A stretch of DNA of 64,000 nt from Pseudomonas sp. TCU-HL1 (GCF_001708505.1 NZ_CP015992.1:2480001-2544000), one strand, 5' to 3'; positions 49,404-58,664 are shown, counted from the stretch's first letter. The notes: generated by a model not told the origin, from the letters alone. Program-made: numbers and translations.

Positions 49404-50201
49404 ATGAACTTTTCCGAATTGATCCGCTCCGCGCGCAACAATCCCGCGGACGTGGTGGTGCCTGGCACCTGGGGGCAGGGGCGGGCGGCCTTCGGCGGCG
49501 TGGTGGCAGCGCTGGCGTTCGAGGCCATGCGTGCGAAGGTCGAGCCGGGACGGCCGGTGCGCTCCCTGGCGACCACCTTCGTCGGGCCGTTGGAGCCGGA
49601 CGTGCCGGCCAACTTCGAGGCGGAACTGCTGCGCGAAGGCAAGGCGGTGAGCCAGGTGTTCTGCCGTGTGCTGCAGAAAGGGCAGGTCGTGGCGATGGTG
49701 CAGGGCAGCTTCGGCGGCTCGCGTCAGTCGGTGGTGCAGATGGAGGCCGAACCGGCCCCCGAGATGAAGGCGCCCGAGGCGTGCGTCGAGCTGCCCTACA
49801 TCCCGAATGTCACCCCGGAATTCACCCGGCATCTGGCCATGCGCTGGAGCATCGGTGGCATGCCGTTCTCCAGCAGCCGTGAGCGCGATATGGGCGGTTG
49901 GGTTCGCTTCCGTGGCGAAGTGGAGCGGGAACCGCTTACCGAGGCCCATTTACTGGCCCTGGTGGATGCCTGGCCACCGGCAACTGTGCCGCACCTGCCG
50001 GCCCCCGCACCGGGCAGTACCCTGACCTGGACCATCGAGTTCGTCCAGCCGTTGCCCAGGCTGGATACCCACGATTGGTGCAAGTACCGGGCGCGCATCG
50101 AGCATGCCCGCGATGGCTATGGCCATGCGGCTTCGGCGCTGTGGACGCCGGAAGGCGAACTGGTGGCCATGAGTCGGCAGACCGTGGTGGTGTTTGGCTG
50201 A
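49404..50201 (+). CDS. TesB-like acyl-CoA thioesterase (double hotdog)
   Basis: A 265-residue protein with two hotdog repeats (4HBT_3): AAFGGVVAALAFEAMRAKVE in the first half and WTIEFVQPLPRLDTHDWCKY in the second. It hydrolyses acyl-CoA or serves as a subunit of that fold. The distance of 116 bases from the CHAD gene allows its own promoter. A repeat follows its stop. Confidence 0.87.
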   Translation: MNFSELIRSARNNPADVVVPGTWGQGRAAFGGVVAALAFEAMRAKVEPGRPVRSLATTFVGPLEPDVPANFEAELLREGKAVSQVFCRVLQKGQVVAMVQGSFGGSRQSVVQMEAEPAPEMKAPEACVELPYIPNVTPEFTRHLAMRWSIGGMPFSSSRERDMGGWVRFRGEVEREPLTEAHLLALVDAWPPATVPHLPAPAPGSTLTWTIEFVQPLPRLDTHDWCKYRARIEHARDGYGHAASALWTPEGELVAMSRQTVVVFG

Positions 50202-50238
50202 TCGTCCTGTGGCGGGCGCATAAGGAGGATGGGCGTTT

Positions 50239-50323
50239 GTAGGGTGCGCCGCGCGCATCAGCGGTATTAGGGCCGCGACTGTTTCTCATCTGATGTCGAG
50301 CCGGTGCGCATGGCGCACCCTAC
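50239..50323. repeat. 85-bp GTAGGGTGCGCC repeat, copy 2
   Basis: GTAGGGTGCGCC (50239-50250) and GGCGCACCCTAC (50312-50323) are exact inverted ends of an element also seen at 55578-55663. The AAGGAGGATGGGCGTTTG stretch before it is shared as well. Confidence 0.75.
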
Positions 50324-50382
50324 GGCGAAACAGGCCCCGGTTACAAAGCGCAGGGCTGCTCGGCGGGTAGGCACGGCTGCCT

Positions 50383-50742
50383 TCAGCGCTTCTTCTTGCG
50401 CCAGTTGCGCCACCACTGGCCACTGAGGATAAAGCGCGGGAAGGTGATGAACTGCTCTACCAGCAGCCGGCCGACGGCGTCCTTGCGGTCGCTGAAGGGT
50501 TCCGGCTGCACCCCTTCGAGTTTGTGCTCCCGGCCTTGCAGGGCCAGGGAGGCAGCTATGCCGATCAAGCCCAGCACCAGGGGCCGGAAGCTGAAGCTGA
50601 ACAGGCCATAGACCAGGGTGATCGCCGCGAGGATGAACAGCGGCACGGCGATCACGTGCAGGATCAGGTTGGCCGGGTGCTGGTGGTTGTCCGAATAGGT
50701 CCGCCACTGCCAGGCGTGAAGGTTGGGAAGTCGTTTGCCCAT
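50383..50742 (-). CDS. Mpo1-like (DUF962) membrane protein
   Basis: A 119-residue Mpo1/DUF962-family protein. The N-terminal YSDNHQHPANLILHVIAVP (about 16-34) holds the histidines that in yeast Mpo1 bind the iron for alpha-oxidation of 2-hydroxy fatty acids. Two membrane helices follow (about 28-47, 53-68), and the C-terminus is strongly basic (NWRKKKR). Bacterial roles are not established. Confidence 0.85.
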   Translation of the reverse strand: MGKRLPNLHAWQWRTYSDNHQHPANLILHVIAVPLFILAAITLVYGLFSFSFRPLVLGLIGIAASLALQGREHKLEGVQPEPFSDRKDAVGRLLVEQFITFPRFILSGQWWRNWRKKKR

Positions 50743-50838
50743 GATCGGCTCCTTGAGGGAATGCCGGCAGCATAGTCCGGCCCTGGCGAGCCGGCGAATC
50801 GCATCTCGCTATGGAGCGGATAGGTTCGGGCGCGCCAG

Positions 50839-52320
50839 TCAGGCGCGCAGTTTTAGCTGGCGTATGGCCTGCGACAGCTCGCTGGCCAGCCCCGCCAGCG
50901 CGTTGCTGGTCGCGGCCGATTCCACAGTCTGGCTGACGGTCAGTTCGGTGACGTCGCGGATTCCCACCACGGCGCGGGTCATCTCCTCGGCCACCTGGCT
51001 CTGCTGTTCGGCCGCCACGGCGATCTGGGTGTTGCTTTCGCGCATCTGTGCCACGGCGCCGGTGATGGCGACCAGGGCCTCGCCGGCCTCGTGGGCGGCC
51101 TGCACGCAATCATCCGCCTTGATTGAACTGTCCCGCATGAAATCCACGGCATCCCGCGTACCGGCCTGGAGGGCATTGATCATGCTGGTGATTTCGTCGG
51201 TGGAGTCCTGCACCCGTTTGGCCAAGTTGCGCACTTCGTCGGCCACCACCGCGAAGCCTCGGCCCATCTCGCCGGCCCGCGCGGCTTCGATGGCCGCGTT
51301 CAGCGCCAGCAGGTTGGTCTGTTCGGCAATGCCATGGATGACATTCACCACGCCGCTGATCTTCTGGCTGTCCTGGGCCAGGCGCTGGATCATCTCGGCG
51401 GTCTGTTGCACGCCGGAAGAGAGCCCGGCGATGGAGTGTTCGACGCGCTCGACCACCCGTTGACCGGCGCCAGCCAGTTGGTCGGCATTCTGCGACTGGT
51501 CGCGGGTGTCCGCGGCGTGCTGGGCGATGTGGTGGACGGTGGCGGACATTTCATTGATGGCGGTGGCGGCCTGGTCGGTTTCGCTTTGCTGGCCGAGCAT
51601 GCCCTGGCGCACTTCGCCCATGCTGCCCGCAAGTCGTGCGGCGCCTTCGTCCAGACGGGCGACGGCCTGGGCCACGGTGCTGACCACGCGCTCGTAGCCC
51701 GCCTGCATCGCGTTGAAGGCGCTGGCCATCTGGCCCACTTCATCACGGCTGTCCAGCGGAACGCGCGCGGACAGGTCACCGCTGCGCTCGACGTGGAGCA
51801 TGACGTCCTTGAGGGTATTGAGGTGGCTGAGCAGGAAGCAGATGAGTAATTGCGAAGCCGCCAGCAGGGCGACCATCAACAGGAACACGGATGCGGCGTA
51901 TTCGACCAGGCGAGTACCGAATAGCTGCACCAGGCTCGGGCTGCTGGCCAGCACCGCAACGCGCTGTCCGTCGTTACGTTCGATCACCTGCGCGCCGATC
52001 AGCGGGTCGCGCCCGAACAGGCCGTCATGGGGCAACTCCACCCACCCGTTCGCGTTCGTCAGCGCCTGGCCACCCGTCAGGTCCGGTGCGCTGCCGTTAT
52101 TGAAGGCGATGATCCGGGGCGAGGAGGGCAGGGCCTGGCCGGTGGGCCAGGAGAGGAGCAACTGCGCCTGGGCGGCTGCCGCGCTGCGAGCATCATCGGA
52201 GCGGCCCTGCTGCTCCAGGAAGAGCGCATGCAGGACCAGTAGCAGGGTGGTGAGGAAGGCCACCGCATTGACGGCCCAGAACTTGTATTTCAGCGAGATA
52301 TCGCGAATCCAGGTACCCAT
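50839..52320 (-). CDS. Methyl-accepting chemotaxis protein with small periplasmic sensor
   Basis: A 493-residue chemoreceptor. Helix 1 spans 14-36, a periplasmic domain of about 105 residues has no recognised fold (37-140), helix 2 is at 141-166, then HAMP (to about 220) and the signalling hairpin with EQTNLLALNAAIEAARAG near residue 335-352. It ends QLKLRA, with no CheB/CheR tether. The short sensor is close to the PilJ/dCache-less type and its ligand is unknown. Confidence 0.93.
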   Translation of the reverse strand: MGTWIRDISLKYKFWAVNAVAFLTTLLLVLHALFLEQQGRSDDARSAAAAQAQLLLSWPTGQALPSSPRIIAFNNGSAPDLTGGQALTNANGWVELPHDGLFGRDPLIGAQVIERNDGQRVAVLASSPSLVQLFGTRLVEYAASVFLLMVALLAASQLLICFLLSHLNTLKDVMLHVERSGDLSARVPLDSRDEVGQMASAFNAMQAGYERVVSTVAQAVARLDEGAARLAGSMGEVRQGMLGQQSETDQAATAINEMSATVHHIAQHAADTRDQSQNADQLAGAGQRVVERVEHSIAGLSSGVQQTAEMIQRLAQDSQKISGVVNVIHGIAEQTNLLALNAAIEAARAGEMGRGFAVVADEVRNLAKRVQDSTDEITSMINALQAGTRDAVDFMRDSSIKADDCVQAAHEAGEALVAITGAVAQMRESNTQIAVAAEQQSQVAEEMTRAVVGIRDVTELTVSQTVESAATSNALAGLASELSQAIRQLKLRA

Positions 52321-52423
52321 GTTTTTCTTATGCGCTCGATCGATATTGGCAAGGTGCCAGCATCTTCCGACAGAAAATTCCTACGGGATTTGATCCGCAT
52401 CAAGGGCGTGCTGCATTGCCTGA

Positions 52424-53230
52424 TCAGTCGATGGCCGGAAGCCCGAAAAAGGCTCGGGCGCAGTCGGTGCTGTGTCGGGCCAGGTCTTCCTGACTTTCGC
52501 CGCGATGCTGGGCCACTTCCCGCAGCACTTCGGTGAGAAAGGCCGGCTCATTGCGCCCGTGCTTGGGTTTGGGGCGCAGGCTGCGGGGCAGCAGGTAGGG
52601 GGCGTCGCTTTCCAGCATCAGGCGGCCACGGGGAATGTCGCGCACCAGGGGGTGCAGGTGGGTGCCGCGGCGTTCATCGCAGATCCAGCCAGTGATGCCG
52701 ATGTGCAGGTCGAGGTCCAGGTAGCCGTAGAGCGCACGCTTTTCGCCGGTGAAGCAATGCACCACGGCGGCCGGCAGTTGGTCGCGGAACTCCCGCACGA
52801 TGGCCAGCAGGCGTTCGTCGGCATCGCGCTCGTGGAGGAACACCGGCTTGCCCAGCTCCGCCGCCAGTGCCAGTTGCTCTTCCAGCGCCTTTTCCTGTTG
52901 CGGGCGAGGCGAGAAGTCACGGTTGAAGTCCAGGCCACATTCACCTACCGCGCGTACCCGTGCCTCGCCCAGCAGATCGCGCAATTGGCGCTGGCTGTCG
53001 CTGTTCCAGTGGCTCGCCTCATGGGGGTGGACACCGGCGGTGCTGAACAGGCGCAGGCCGTCTTCGTCCAGCTGTTCGGCGGCGAGCAGCGCTTTCTCGC
53101 TGTCTTCCAGGCTGGTTCCGGTCAGCACCATTTGGCATACGCCAGCGGCCTGGGCGCGTTCCAGCAGCGCGCGAGCGTCATTGGCAAGGCTGGGGTGGGT
53201 CAGATTGACGCCGATGTCGATGAGTTGCAT
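52424..53230 (-). CDS. tatD: TatD-family metal-dependent hydrolase
   Basis: A 268-residue TIM-barrel hydrolase of the TatD DNase family. Metal sites: TAGVHPHEA, GECGLDFNRDFSP, FLHERDADE, VVHCFTGEK and ESDAPYLLPR. E. coli TatD is a 3'-5' exonuclease in oxidative damage repair and nucleic acid turnover. I chose ATG 53230 (MQLIDIGVNLTHPS); a long frame upstream is out of family. Confidence 0.92.
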   Translation of the reverse strand: MQLIDIGVNLTHPSLANDARALLERAQAAGVCQMVLTGTSLEDSEKALLAAEQLDEDGLRLFSTAGVHPHEASHWNSDSQRQLRDLLGEARVRAVGECGLDFNRDFSPRPQQEKALEEQLALAAELGKPVFLHERDADERLLAIVREFRDQLPAAVVHCFTGEKRALYGYLDLDLHIGITGWICDERRGTHLHPLVRDIPRGRLMLESDAPYLLPRSLRPKPKHGRNEPAFLTEVLREVAQHRGESQEDLARHSTDCARAFFGLPAID

Positions 53231-53467
53231 GGTGCTACCTCGGGTTGGAGCGGAGCAGCATAACAAAGCTCGAAATAATTCAAAAAAATCAATATTTACA
53301 GGAACTTGTCGGCACATGTTGAAGTCGATACCACGCTTTGACTGGCGTCGGGCGCGGAGCTGTGACACGCTCCGCCCCCCCCCTCGCGCGCCAGCCAATG
53401 ATTCGCGGCGCAGCGGCTCTACATGCAGAGGCGCGCGCTGACGCCACGCCCGGCCCCTGGAGAATCG

Positions 53468-54889
53468 ATGACGCGACCGCTGCTGTTCCTGCTCTGCCTG
53501 CTGGCGCTGCTGCCGTATCCGGCCAGTGCTCGTCTGGCAGGGCCGCCGGAAGTCTGGCAGCAGCCGGCCGAAGCCCGCGACCTGGCGCAGATCCGCCGCG
53601 GCGGTGTGCTCAAGGTGCTGGTGAACCAGAGCCGCAACAGCTCGGGCGAGGTCAAGGGCGAGTCGGTCGGGGTCGAATACCACCGCATTCGCGCCTTCGA
53701 GCAATACCTCAATCGCAACGCCCGAGACGGGCGTGAAATCAGGCTGAAGATCATTCCCAGGGCCAAGGACCAGTTGCTGGCGGCACTGCAGCGCGGCGAG
53801 GGCGACCTGGTGGCGCCCGGCGAACTGATCAACCAGGGTGTCGGTGCGGCCGTCAGCGCCAGTGCGCCACTGCGCAAGGATGTGCCGCTGGTGCTGGTCA
53901 GTCGCCAGGGGCAGCGCCGCTACCAGCGTCTGGAGCAGCTTTCCGGTCGCAGCATCGCGTTGCCGACGGGCAGCGCGGCCGGTGAGGCGCTGCGGCAGGT
54001 GAACGAGAAACTCACGACCCGCAAACTGGCGCCCATCGTCATCGAGTGGGTTGATCCGAGCCTGGCCGTCGAAGATGTGCTGGAAATGGTGCAGGCCGGC
54101 ATCTTCCCGCTGACTGCCGTGGAGCAACCGATTGCCGAGCGTTGGGCGAAGGTGATGCCCAAGCTGCGCCTGGACAAGCACCTGGTGCTGGATCGCCAGG
54201 GCGACATGACCTGGTTCGTGCGCCGTGATGCACCGATGTTGCGGGCCAGCGTCGACCGTTTCCTCGCGGGTTACCGTGCGCCATCCGACCAGGATGCCGC
54301 CTTCCAGCGCGTCTACCGCCGCCTTTACAAGGTCCATAACCCCTTGGCACGTGCTGAGCGTCAGCGGCTGGAGCGGGTGCGCCCGGTCCTGCAGCGCTAT
54401 GCCGAGCAGCATCGTTTCGACTGGCTCAGCCTCGCTGCGCTGGCCTACAAGGAGTCGAGCCTGAACCCGGCCGCCAGGGGCGCCAGCGGCGCTACGGGGC
54501 TGATGCAGATCACGCCCGGCGCGGCGCGAAGCGTTGGTGTGGGGAACATCCAGGCGCTCGAGAACAATGTGCAGGCGTCCGCCAAGTACCTGGCCATGTT
54601 GCGCCGCAGCTTCTTTTCCAGTGCCCAGCTCAACGAGCGCGAGCGCATGGCCTTCGTGCTCGCGGCCTACAACCTGGGCCCGCAACGGGTCCAGGCGATG
54701 CGCGCCGAAGCCCGGCGCCGTGGCTTGAACCCCAACCAGTGGTTCTTCCAGGTCGAGCGCGTTGCCGCTGAGCATGCCGGTATGGGCGTGGTGAGTTACG
54801 TGAACAGCGTGAACAAGTACTACTTGGCGTTCGATCGCGAGCGTTATCTATTGGAGCCAACGAAAAGGCTCGGTAAAGCACATAAATAA
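53468..54889 (+). CDS. mltF2: Membrane-bound lytic transglycosylase MltF2
   Basis: A 473-residue MltF-type enzyme. It has a signal peptide (1-21), then an SBP_bac_3-like regulatory domain (about 45-280), and a C-terminal SLT lytic transglycosylase domain with catalytic E329 (LAYKESSLNPAARGASGATG, LMQITP, AAYNLGPQRV). It cleaves peptidoglycan glycans to 1,6-anhydro muropeptides. CTGGAG precedes ATG 53468. P. aeruginosa has the same gene next to tatD and a chemoreceptor. Confidence 0.9.
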   Translation: MTRPLLFLLCLLALLPYPASARLAGPPEVWQQPAEARDLAQIRRGGVLKVLVNQSRNSSGEVKGESVGVEYHRIRAFEQYLNRNARDGREIRLKIIPRAKDQLLAALQRGEGDLVAPGELINQGVGAAVSASAPLRKDVPLVLVSRQGQRRYQRLEQLSGRSIALPTGSAAGEALRQVNEKLTTRKLAPIVIEWVDPSLAVEDVLEMVQAGIFPLTAVEQPIAERWAKVMPKLRLDKHLVLDRQGDMTWFVRRDAPMLRASVDRFLAGYRAPSDQDAAFQRVYRRLYKVHNPLARAERQRLERVRPVLQRYAEQHRFDWLSLAALAYKESSLNPAARGASGATGLMQITPGAARSVGVGNIQALENNVQASAKYLAMLRRSFFSSAQLNERERMAFVLAAYNLGPQRVQAMRAEARRRGLNPNQWFFQVERVAAEHAGMGVVSYVNSVNKYYLAFDRERYLLEPTKRLGKAHK

Positions 54890-54990
54890 TCGATTAATTC
54901 GATTGTGGTGTTGAGGATTTTCCGATTTTAATATCAAAAAATTCCACTAAGCTATTGCTCATCGACTCCCACATCACAAGGAACACCTCG

Positions 54991-55425
54991 ATGAGCAACC
55001 CGATTAAATCCATCCTCGCTACTAACGCCGGCTACGGAATCACCCTGCTGCGAATCGTCACTGGCCTGACCTTCATGGCTCACGGTTCGCAAAAGCTGTT
55101 TGGCATATTTGGCGGTTATGGACTGGCGGGCACCGGCCAGTGGATGGAGAGCATCGGTCTGACGCCTGGTTACCTCATGGCCCTGATGGCCGGTAGCGCC
55201 GAGTTCTTCGGTGGCCTGGCCCTGGTGGTCGGCCTGCTGGTACGCCCAGCAGCCGCCGCCCTGATCGTGGCCATGGTGGTGGCGATATTCAGCGTGCACT
55301 GGGCCAGCGGCTTCTTCATCACCAACGGTGGTTACGAGTACGCGATGATCCTTGGCCTGATCAGCGCCATCTTGCTGATCGAAGGCGCCGGCAAGCTGTC
55401 CGTCGACCGCAACATCGCCAACTGA
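54991..55425 (+). CDS. DoxX-family membrane protein
   Basis: A 144-residue four-helix inner membrane protein of the DoxX family (LLRIVTGLTFMAHGSQKLFG, GSAEFFGGLALVVGLLVRPA). Such proteins are linked to thiosulfate or redox stress functions without a fixed role. AAGGA lies before ATG 54991. The 100 bases upstream are unusually AT-rich. The gene ends in a UUCG hairpin terminator. Confidence 0.9.
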   Translation: MSNPIKSILATNAGYGITLLRIVTGLTFMAHGSQKLFGIFGGYGLAGTGQWMESIGLTPGYLMALMAGSAEFFGGLALVVGLLVRPAAAALIVAMVVAIFSVHWASGFFITNGGYEYAMILGLISAILLIEGAGKLSVDRNIAN

Positions 55426-55444
55426 TCCCGGCCGATTGATGCAG

Positions 55445-55466
55445 AGGCCCGCTTCGGCGGGCCTTT
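55445..55466 (+). terminator. Rho-independent terminator of doxX
   Basis: AGGCCCGC-TTCG-GCGGGCCT (55445-55464) with a stable UUCG-type tetraloop, then TT. Confidence 0.85.
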
Positions 55467-55577
55467 GTCATTTGAACTTGGGAATCCAGGTTTGTAGGAC
55501 GTGGTCATGAGTCATCGGCTCTGCCTGTTACGACCTCGAGAGATGTGGAAGGCGCGCAAGGAGGATGGGCGTTGCCG

Positions 55578-55663
55578 GTAGGGTGCGCCGCGCGCACCAG
55601 AGGCATTTGGGCCGCCGACTGTCCCTCTTCTGACGCCGAACCGGTGCGCATGGCGCACCCCAC
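55578..55663. repeat. 86-bp GTAGGGTGCGCC repeat, copy 3
   Basis: GTAGGGTGCGCC (55578-55589) and GGCGCACCCCAC (55652-55663) bound a copy of the element at 50239-50323; the inner sequence aligns over its whole length. Confidence 0.75.
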
Positions 55664-55683
55664 AGTGGGGCGTGCGGTATCCG

Positions 55684-55812
55684 TAGGTGGACAGCACTTT
55701 TCTGTCCACCAGACGGTGCCCGGGAGTACGCATGGTGGATCGATGAAGCGTGGTCCATATATGGACTCCTCCCTCCTGCGGCGTCAGTGCGCCAGAGGAG
55801 GGAGGAGTCCAT
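55684..55812. repeat. Cluster of palindromes between doxX and lifO
   Basis: Two hairpins are clear: GGTGGACAG/CTGTCCACC (55686-55710) and a 17-bp perfect stem (55761-55777 with 55796-55812, 18-base loop). The segment GATGAAGCGTGGTCCA between them matches, inverted, part of the element at 19626-19954. With 55578-55663 this fills the 426-base gap. Confidence 0.7.
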
Positions 55813-55851
55813 TTCATTGCCCTACGGCGGAGCGAGCACGGGAGTTCGGCT

Positions 55852-56892
55852 TCAGGGCTGTTTCTTTCGCGCGGCGGCCAGCTCAACGGCTGCCTGAAGC
55901 CGCAATCGTTCCTGCGGATTGAAGCCTTCTTCCTCAAGGCGATTGATGGCGGCTGCCTTGTCGCTATCGCTCAGGCCATCGCTGGCCTCGATGTGGGCCT
56001 TTTCCTTCAGGTAGGCCTGCAACCGCTGCTGCCATTGCAGGCGCTGCTGATCCAGCGATTCCAGCCGCGTCGTCGCTTCGGCCCCCACCAACTGCTGTCG
56101 AAGCTGGCGAACCTGTTCGGGACTGCCACCGGCGGCTTGCAGTGCGCTGACCTGGACCTTGAGTTCGGCCTGGAGCTGGCTGGCGACCATGGTTTGCAGT
56201 GCTTCCGGCAGGTTGCTGCGCAACTGGTCGATGGTGGCCGCCTTGGCTGCTGGTGCGAGGCTGGAGTCCCGCTGGATGGCCAGACGCTGCAGCGTGAAGG
56301 CGTTGTACGACTCTTCATTGGCGAAGAACGCCTGATGGGCTTCCGCACTGAAGACTCGGGCCCTCAGCGCTTGCACGGCCACCTCGCGCTGGCGCAGTGC
56401 GGTGAGGTCAGCAAGCAGCGGGAGGCCCCGTTCTAATTGAACCAGCTGCCGCTTGTAGTCGAGGTATTGCTCCAGCAGGGCCAGCGCCTGGCCTTCGGCG
56501 GGTGCGTTCAATTGCTCGGAGATAAAGTCCCGCAAGCGCTGGACGCTGCTGGCCAGCGGCTCTTCGCCCTGGGTACTGAGGAAGTAGTCGAAGATCCGGC
56601 GAATGTCTTCGCTGATGATGAGGTTGCCCGCGGCATCGAGATGGAAGCGGCCGTCCACCTCCGTTCCCGCCAGGGAACCGGGCTGGGCTTTCGGGCGCAA
56701 CAGGCCGCTGGCCGGCCTGCTCGCGTCGGGTGGGCCCGCCGGAAGTGTCGCAAGTTGGGCCGTCGGGTTGACCGGCTGGGGCAGCGGCGGTGCGATGCTG
56801 GATGCGGCAGGAGCGGGCTTGCCACCCCATTGCAGCAGGATGGCCAGAGCGCCGGCAAAGGCGATGGGCAACAGCAGGAGGAATTTTTTCAC
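55852..56892 (-). CDS. lifO: Lipase-specific foldase (lipase chaperone)
   Basis: A 346-residue Lif/LipH foldase. It is anchored in the inner membrane by one N-terminal helix (4-21), followed by a Pro/Ala-rich linker (about 25-75) and two mini-domains joined by helices. The family motif RxxFDY(C/F)LS reads RRIFDYFLS at 98-106. It folds LipA in the periplasm before type II secretion. It lies 56 bases after lipA, as in P. aeruginosa. Confidence 0.94.
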   Translation of the reverse strand: MKKFLLLLPIAFAGALAILLQWGGKPAPAASSIAPPLPQPVNPTAQLATLPAGPPDASRPASGLLRPKAQPGSLAGTEVDGRFHLDAAGNLIISEDIRRIFDYFLSTQGEEPLASSVQRLRDFISEQLNAPAEGQALALLEQYLDYKRQLVQLERGLPLLADLTALRQREVAVQALRARVFSAEAHQAFFANEESYNAFTLQRLAIQRDSSLAPAAKAATIDQLRSNLPEALQTMVASQLQAELKVQVSALQAAGGSPEQVRQLRQQLVGAEATTRLESLDQQRLQWQQRLQAYLKEKAHIEASDGLSDSDKAAAINRLEEEGFNPQERLRLQAAVELAAARKKQP

Positions 56893-56948
56893 GGGGCGCT
56901 CGGCTGGCTTGGGAGGGGGCGGGGCTTTGTGGGTCCCGCCGTCAGGGC

Positions 56949-57893
56949 TCAGAGCCCGTCGTTCTTCAGGCGGTTGGCCTGTTGACGATAGACGGTGACC
57001 GGATCGGTTTCGAACAGGCTGGTCAGGCCCAGGGTCTGGTTGACTTCGTCCAGGTGGTTCATCCGGTAGTTATCGCGGATGACTTTGCCCAGGTGCGAGC
57101 TGCAGCGTCCCACCAGGCCGTCGTTGGCCTCGCCATTGAAGGTCAGGGCGCTGGCGCCGAGCAGGGCGTCACTGACGTCCAGTACGTTGGTCAACGGGCT
57201 GGTGCCGCTCCAGGAGTAGTAGCGCACACCGTTGACCTGGTAGGCGCCTTCACCGCAGGGGGTGGTGGGCACGCCCTGCGGGAAGCGGGCATTGAAGGCT
57301 GCCGCTCCCTGGCTGTTGAGCGATTCGAGGGCGCCCAGGGCGTTCTGCTGGAGGTTGCTGTCGCTGCCGGAAAGGAAGTTGATTAGCGCGCCGAGGCCAT
57401 TGACGATGCCGGCCAGCAGCACCTCGCCAGCGGAGCCTGGCGGTACCTGGCGGATGAAGTCAGCTGTGGCCGAGCCTTTGTGCGGGGCTCCCACGCTGGT
57501 GGCGGAGGCGACCAGGTCCGGGCGCACGGCGGCCACGTAGCGGATGGTCGGACCACCGTGGCTGTGGCCGATCAGGTTGACCTTGGGGCTGCCGCTGATG
57601 GCCACAATTTCTTCCACCTGTTCCAGCAGCTCTTCGCCGCGGGCTTCGGTGGTATTCAGCTGGCTGACTTCGGTGACATAGACGCGGGCGCCATCGCGGC
57701 GAAGGGCGGAGGGAATGCCGTACCAGTAATCGACGCCGAGGATGCTGTCGAATCCGAGCATGCCATGAGTGAGGACGATGGGGTAGCGCGTTTGGGTGTA
57801 TCCGCTGGAGCCGAACCCGAGGGCTTGGGCCTGTTCGGAGGCGGCCAGCCCGGAGGCAAGGCAAAGGGCGATCAGAGTCTTGTTCTTCTTCAT
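56949..57893 (-). CDS. lipA: Secreted triacylglycerol lipase LipA (family I.1)
   Basis: A 314-residue secreted lipase with a signal peptide (1-24, ASEQAQA). Catalytic triad S111 (GHSHGG), D258 (ANDGLVG) and H280 (MNHLDEV), and the structural disulfide C213-C264. It is about 80% identical by eye to P. aeruginosa LipA. It needs LifO for folding and the Xcp system for secretion. The upstream region has a sigma-54 promoter candidate and a 7-bp hairpin CACACCC/GGGTGTG (57948-57966) in the leader. Confidence 0.96.
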   Translation of the reverse strand: MKKNKTLIALCLASGLAASEQAQALGFGSSGYTQTRYPIVLTHGMLGFDSILGVDYWYGIPSALRRDGARVYVTEVSQLNTTEARGEELLEQVEEIVAISGSPKVNLIGHSHGGPTIRYVAAVRPDLVASATSVGAPHKGSATADFIRQVPPGSAGEVLLAGIVNGLGALINFLSGSDSNLQQNALGALESLNSQGAAAFNARFPQGVPTTPCGEGAYQVNGVRYYSWSGTSPLTNVLDVSDALLGASALTFNGEANDGLVGRCSSHLGKVIRDNYRMNHLDEVNQTLGLTSLFETDPVTVYRQQANRLKNDGL

Positions 57894-57986
57894 GTGCGCT
57901 CTCGACTGTTGTGCGTGGGAGGGCCTGGCTGCATTCCCTGGCGTGGCCACACCCTTCCTGGGTGTGCACTTCAGGCAGGGCGGAGG

Positions 57987-58001
57987 GCAGGAAACATGCC
58001 A
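57987..58001 (-). promoter_or_regulatory. Candidate sigma-54 promoter of lipA
   Basis: On the minus strand TGGCATGTTTCCTGC has GG and GC exactly 10 bases apart, matching the -24/-12 signature. It lies about 94 bases upstream of the lipA ATG. lipA of P. aeruginosa is RpoN-dependent, which supports it. Confidence 0.65.
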
Positions 58002-58104
58002 TTCGCGACGCCTTGCGGTCGAGGGCTCTGGATTGGGCTTTTTGCGGATGTTTACATCCGTTCACCCGAAGATCGCCGCCGGTTTCCTGTTACGCGGCGA
58101 AACG

Positions 58105-58635
58105 TCAGGCTGGGGTCGGAGGCCGCAACGGCCAGTGGGCCAGGGCGCGGTAGCGAGTGCCTTTTGCGGTGTTTTCTGAGGCAAAGAGGGTGAATTCGGT
58201 GGCGGGCCAATCGAAGGTTGGGGGCGGCGCGGAGGGTAGCCTTGGGCAATGGCGGGCAAGGGTCAGGTGCGGCTTGAATGGGCGGCTCTCCAGGCTGAAT
58301 CCGGTCGCCAGCAACTGTTCGCGCAAGCCGAGTTCCAGCTCGGTCAGGGCCGCTGGTGTCTTGCTGGGTGCCAGGTACAGCAGGCCATTCTTCCAGCGAG
58401 CCAGGCGATCGAGGTGCAGGGTGAAAGCGGCGGGCTCCAGGTTGGCAGCCAGCGCTTCCAGGGCCGCCAGCTCGCCACGAGGTTGCGAGCCGAGGAAGGC
58501 CAGGGTGAGATGGAGGTTTTCCGCTGCTACGGGCTTGCCGTCGATGGCGTGCCGGGCACGCCAGTTGGAGATGTCGCAGGCCACTTGCGGGCAGCAGGGA
58601 ATGGCGAAGAACAAGCGCAGCGGCGGAGTGCTCAT
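58105..58635 (-). CDS. thpR: RNA 2',3'-cyclic phosphodiesterase ThpR
   Basis: A 176-residue 2H phosphoesterase (2'-5' RNA ligase/ThpR). Both HxTx motifs are present: H42-L-T-L (LHLTLAFLG) and H123-L-T-L (KPHLTLARHC). ATG 58635 is the only start that leaves the RLFFAIP motif near the N-terminus. It opens cyclic phosphates on RNA ends. It lies downstream of lipA's promoter region on the same strand. Confidence 0.9.
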   Translation of the reverse strand: MSTPPLRLFFAIPCCPQVACDISNWRARHAIDGKPVAAENLHLTLAFLGSQPRGELAALEALAANLEPAAFTLHLDRLARWKNGLLYLAPSKTPAALTELELGLREQLLATGFSLESRPFKPHLTLARHCPRLPSAPPPTFDWPATEFTLFASENTAKGTRYRALAHWPLRPPTPA

Positions 58636-58664
58636 GGGGAGTCTCGCAGGGCGTGGTGGTCGCC

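Noticed and set aside
52424..54775. A 783-codon reading of tatD that extends across the mltF2 gene
   Set aside because: Only the last 268 codons match TatD; the rest is antisense to mltF2. The ATG at 53230 fits the family.
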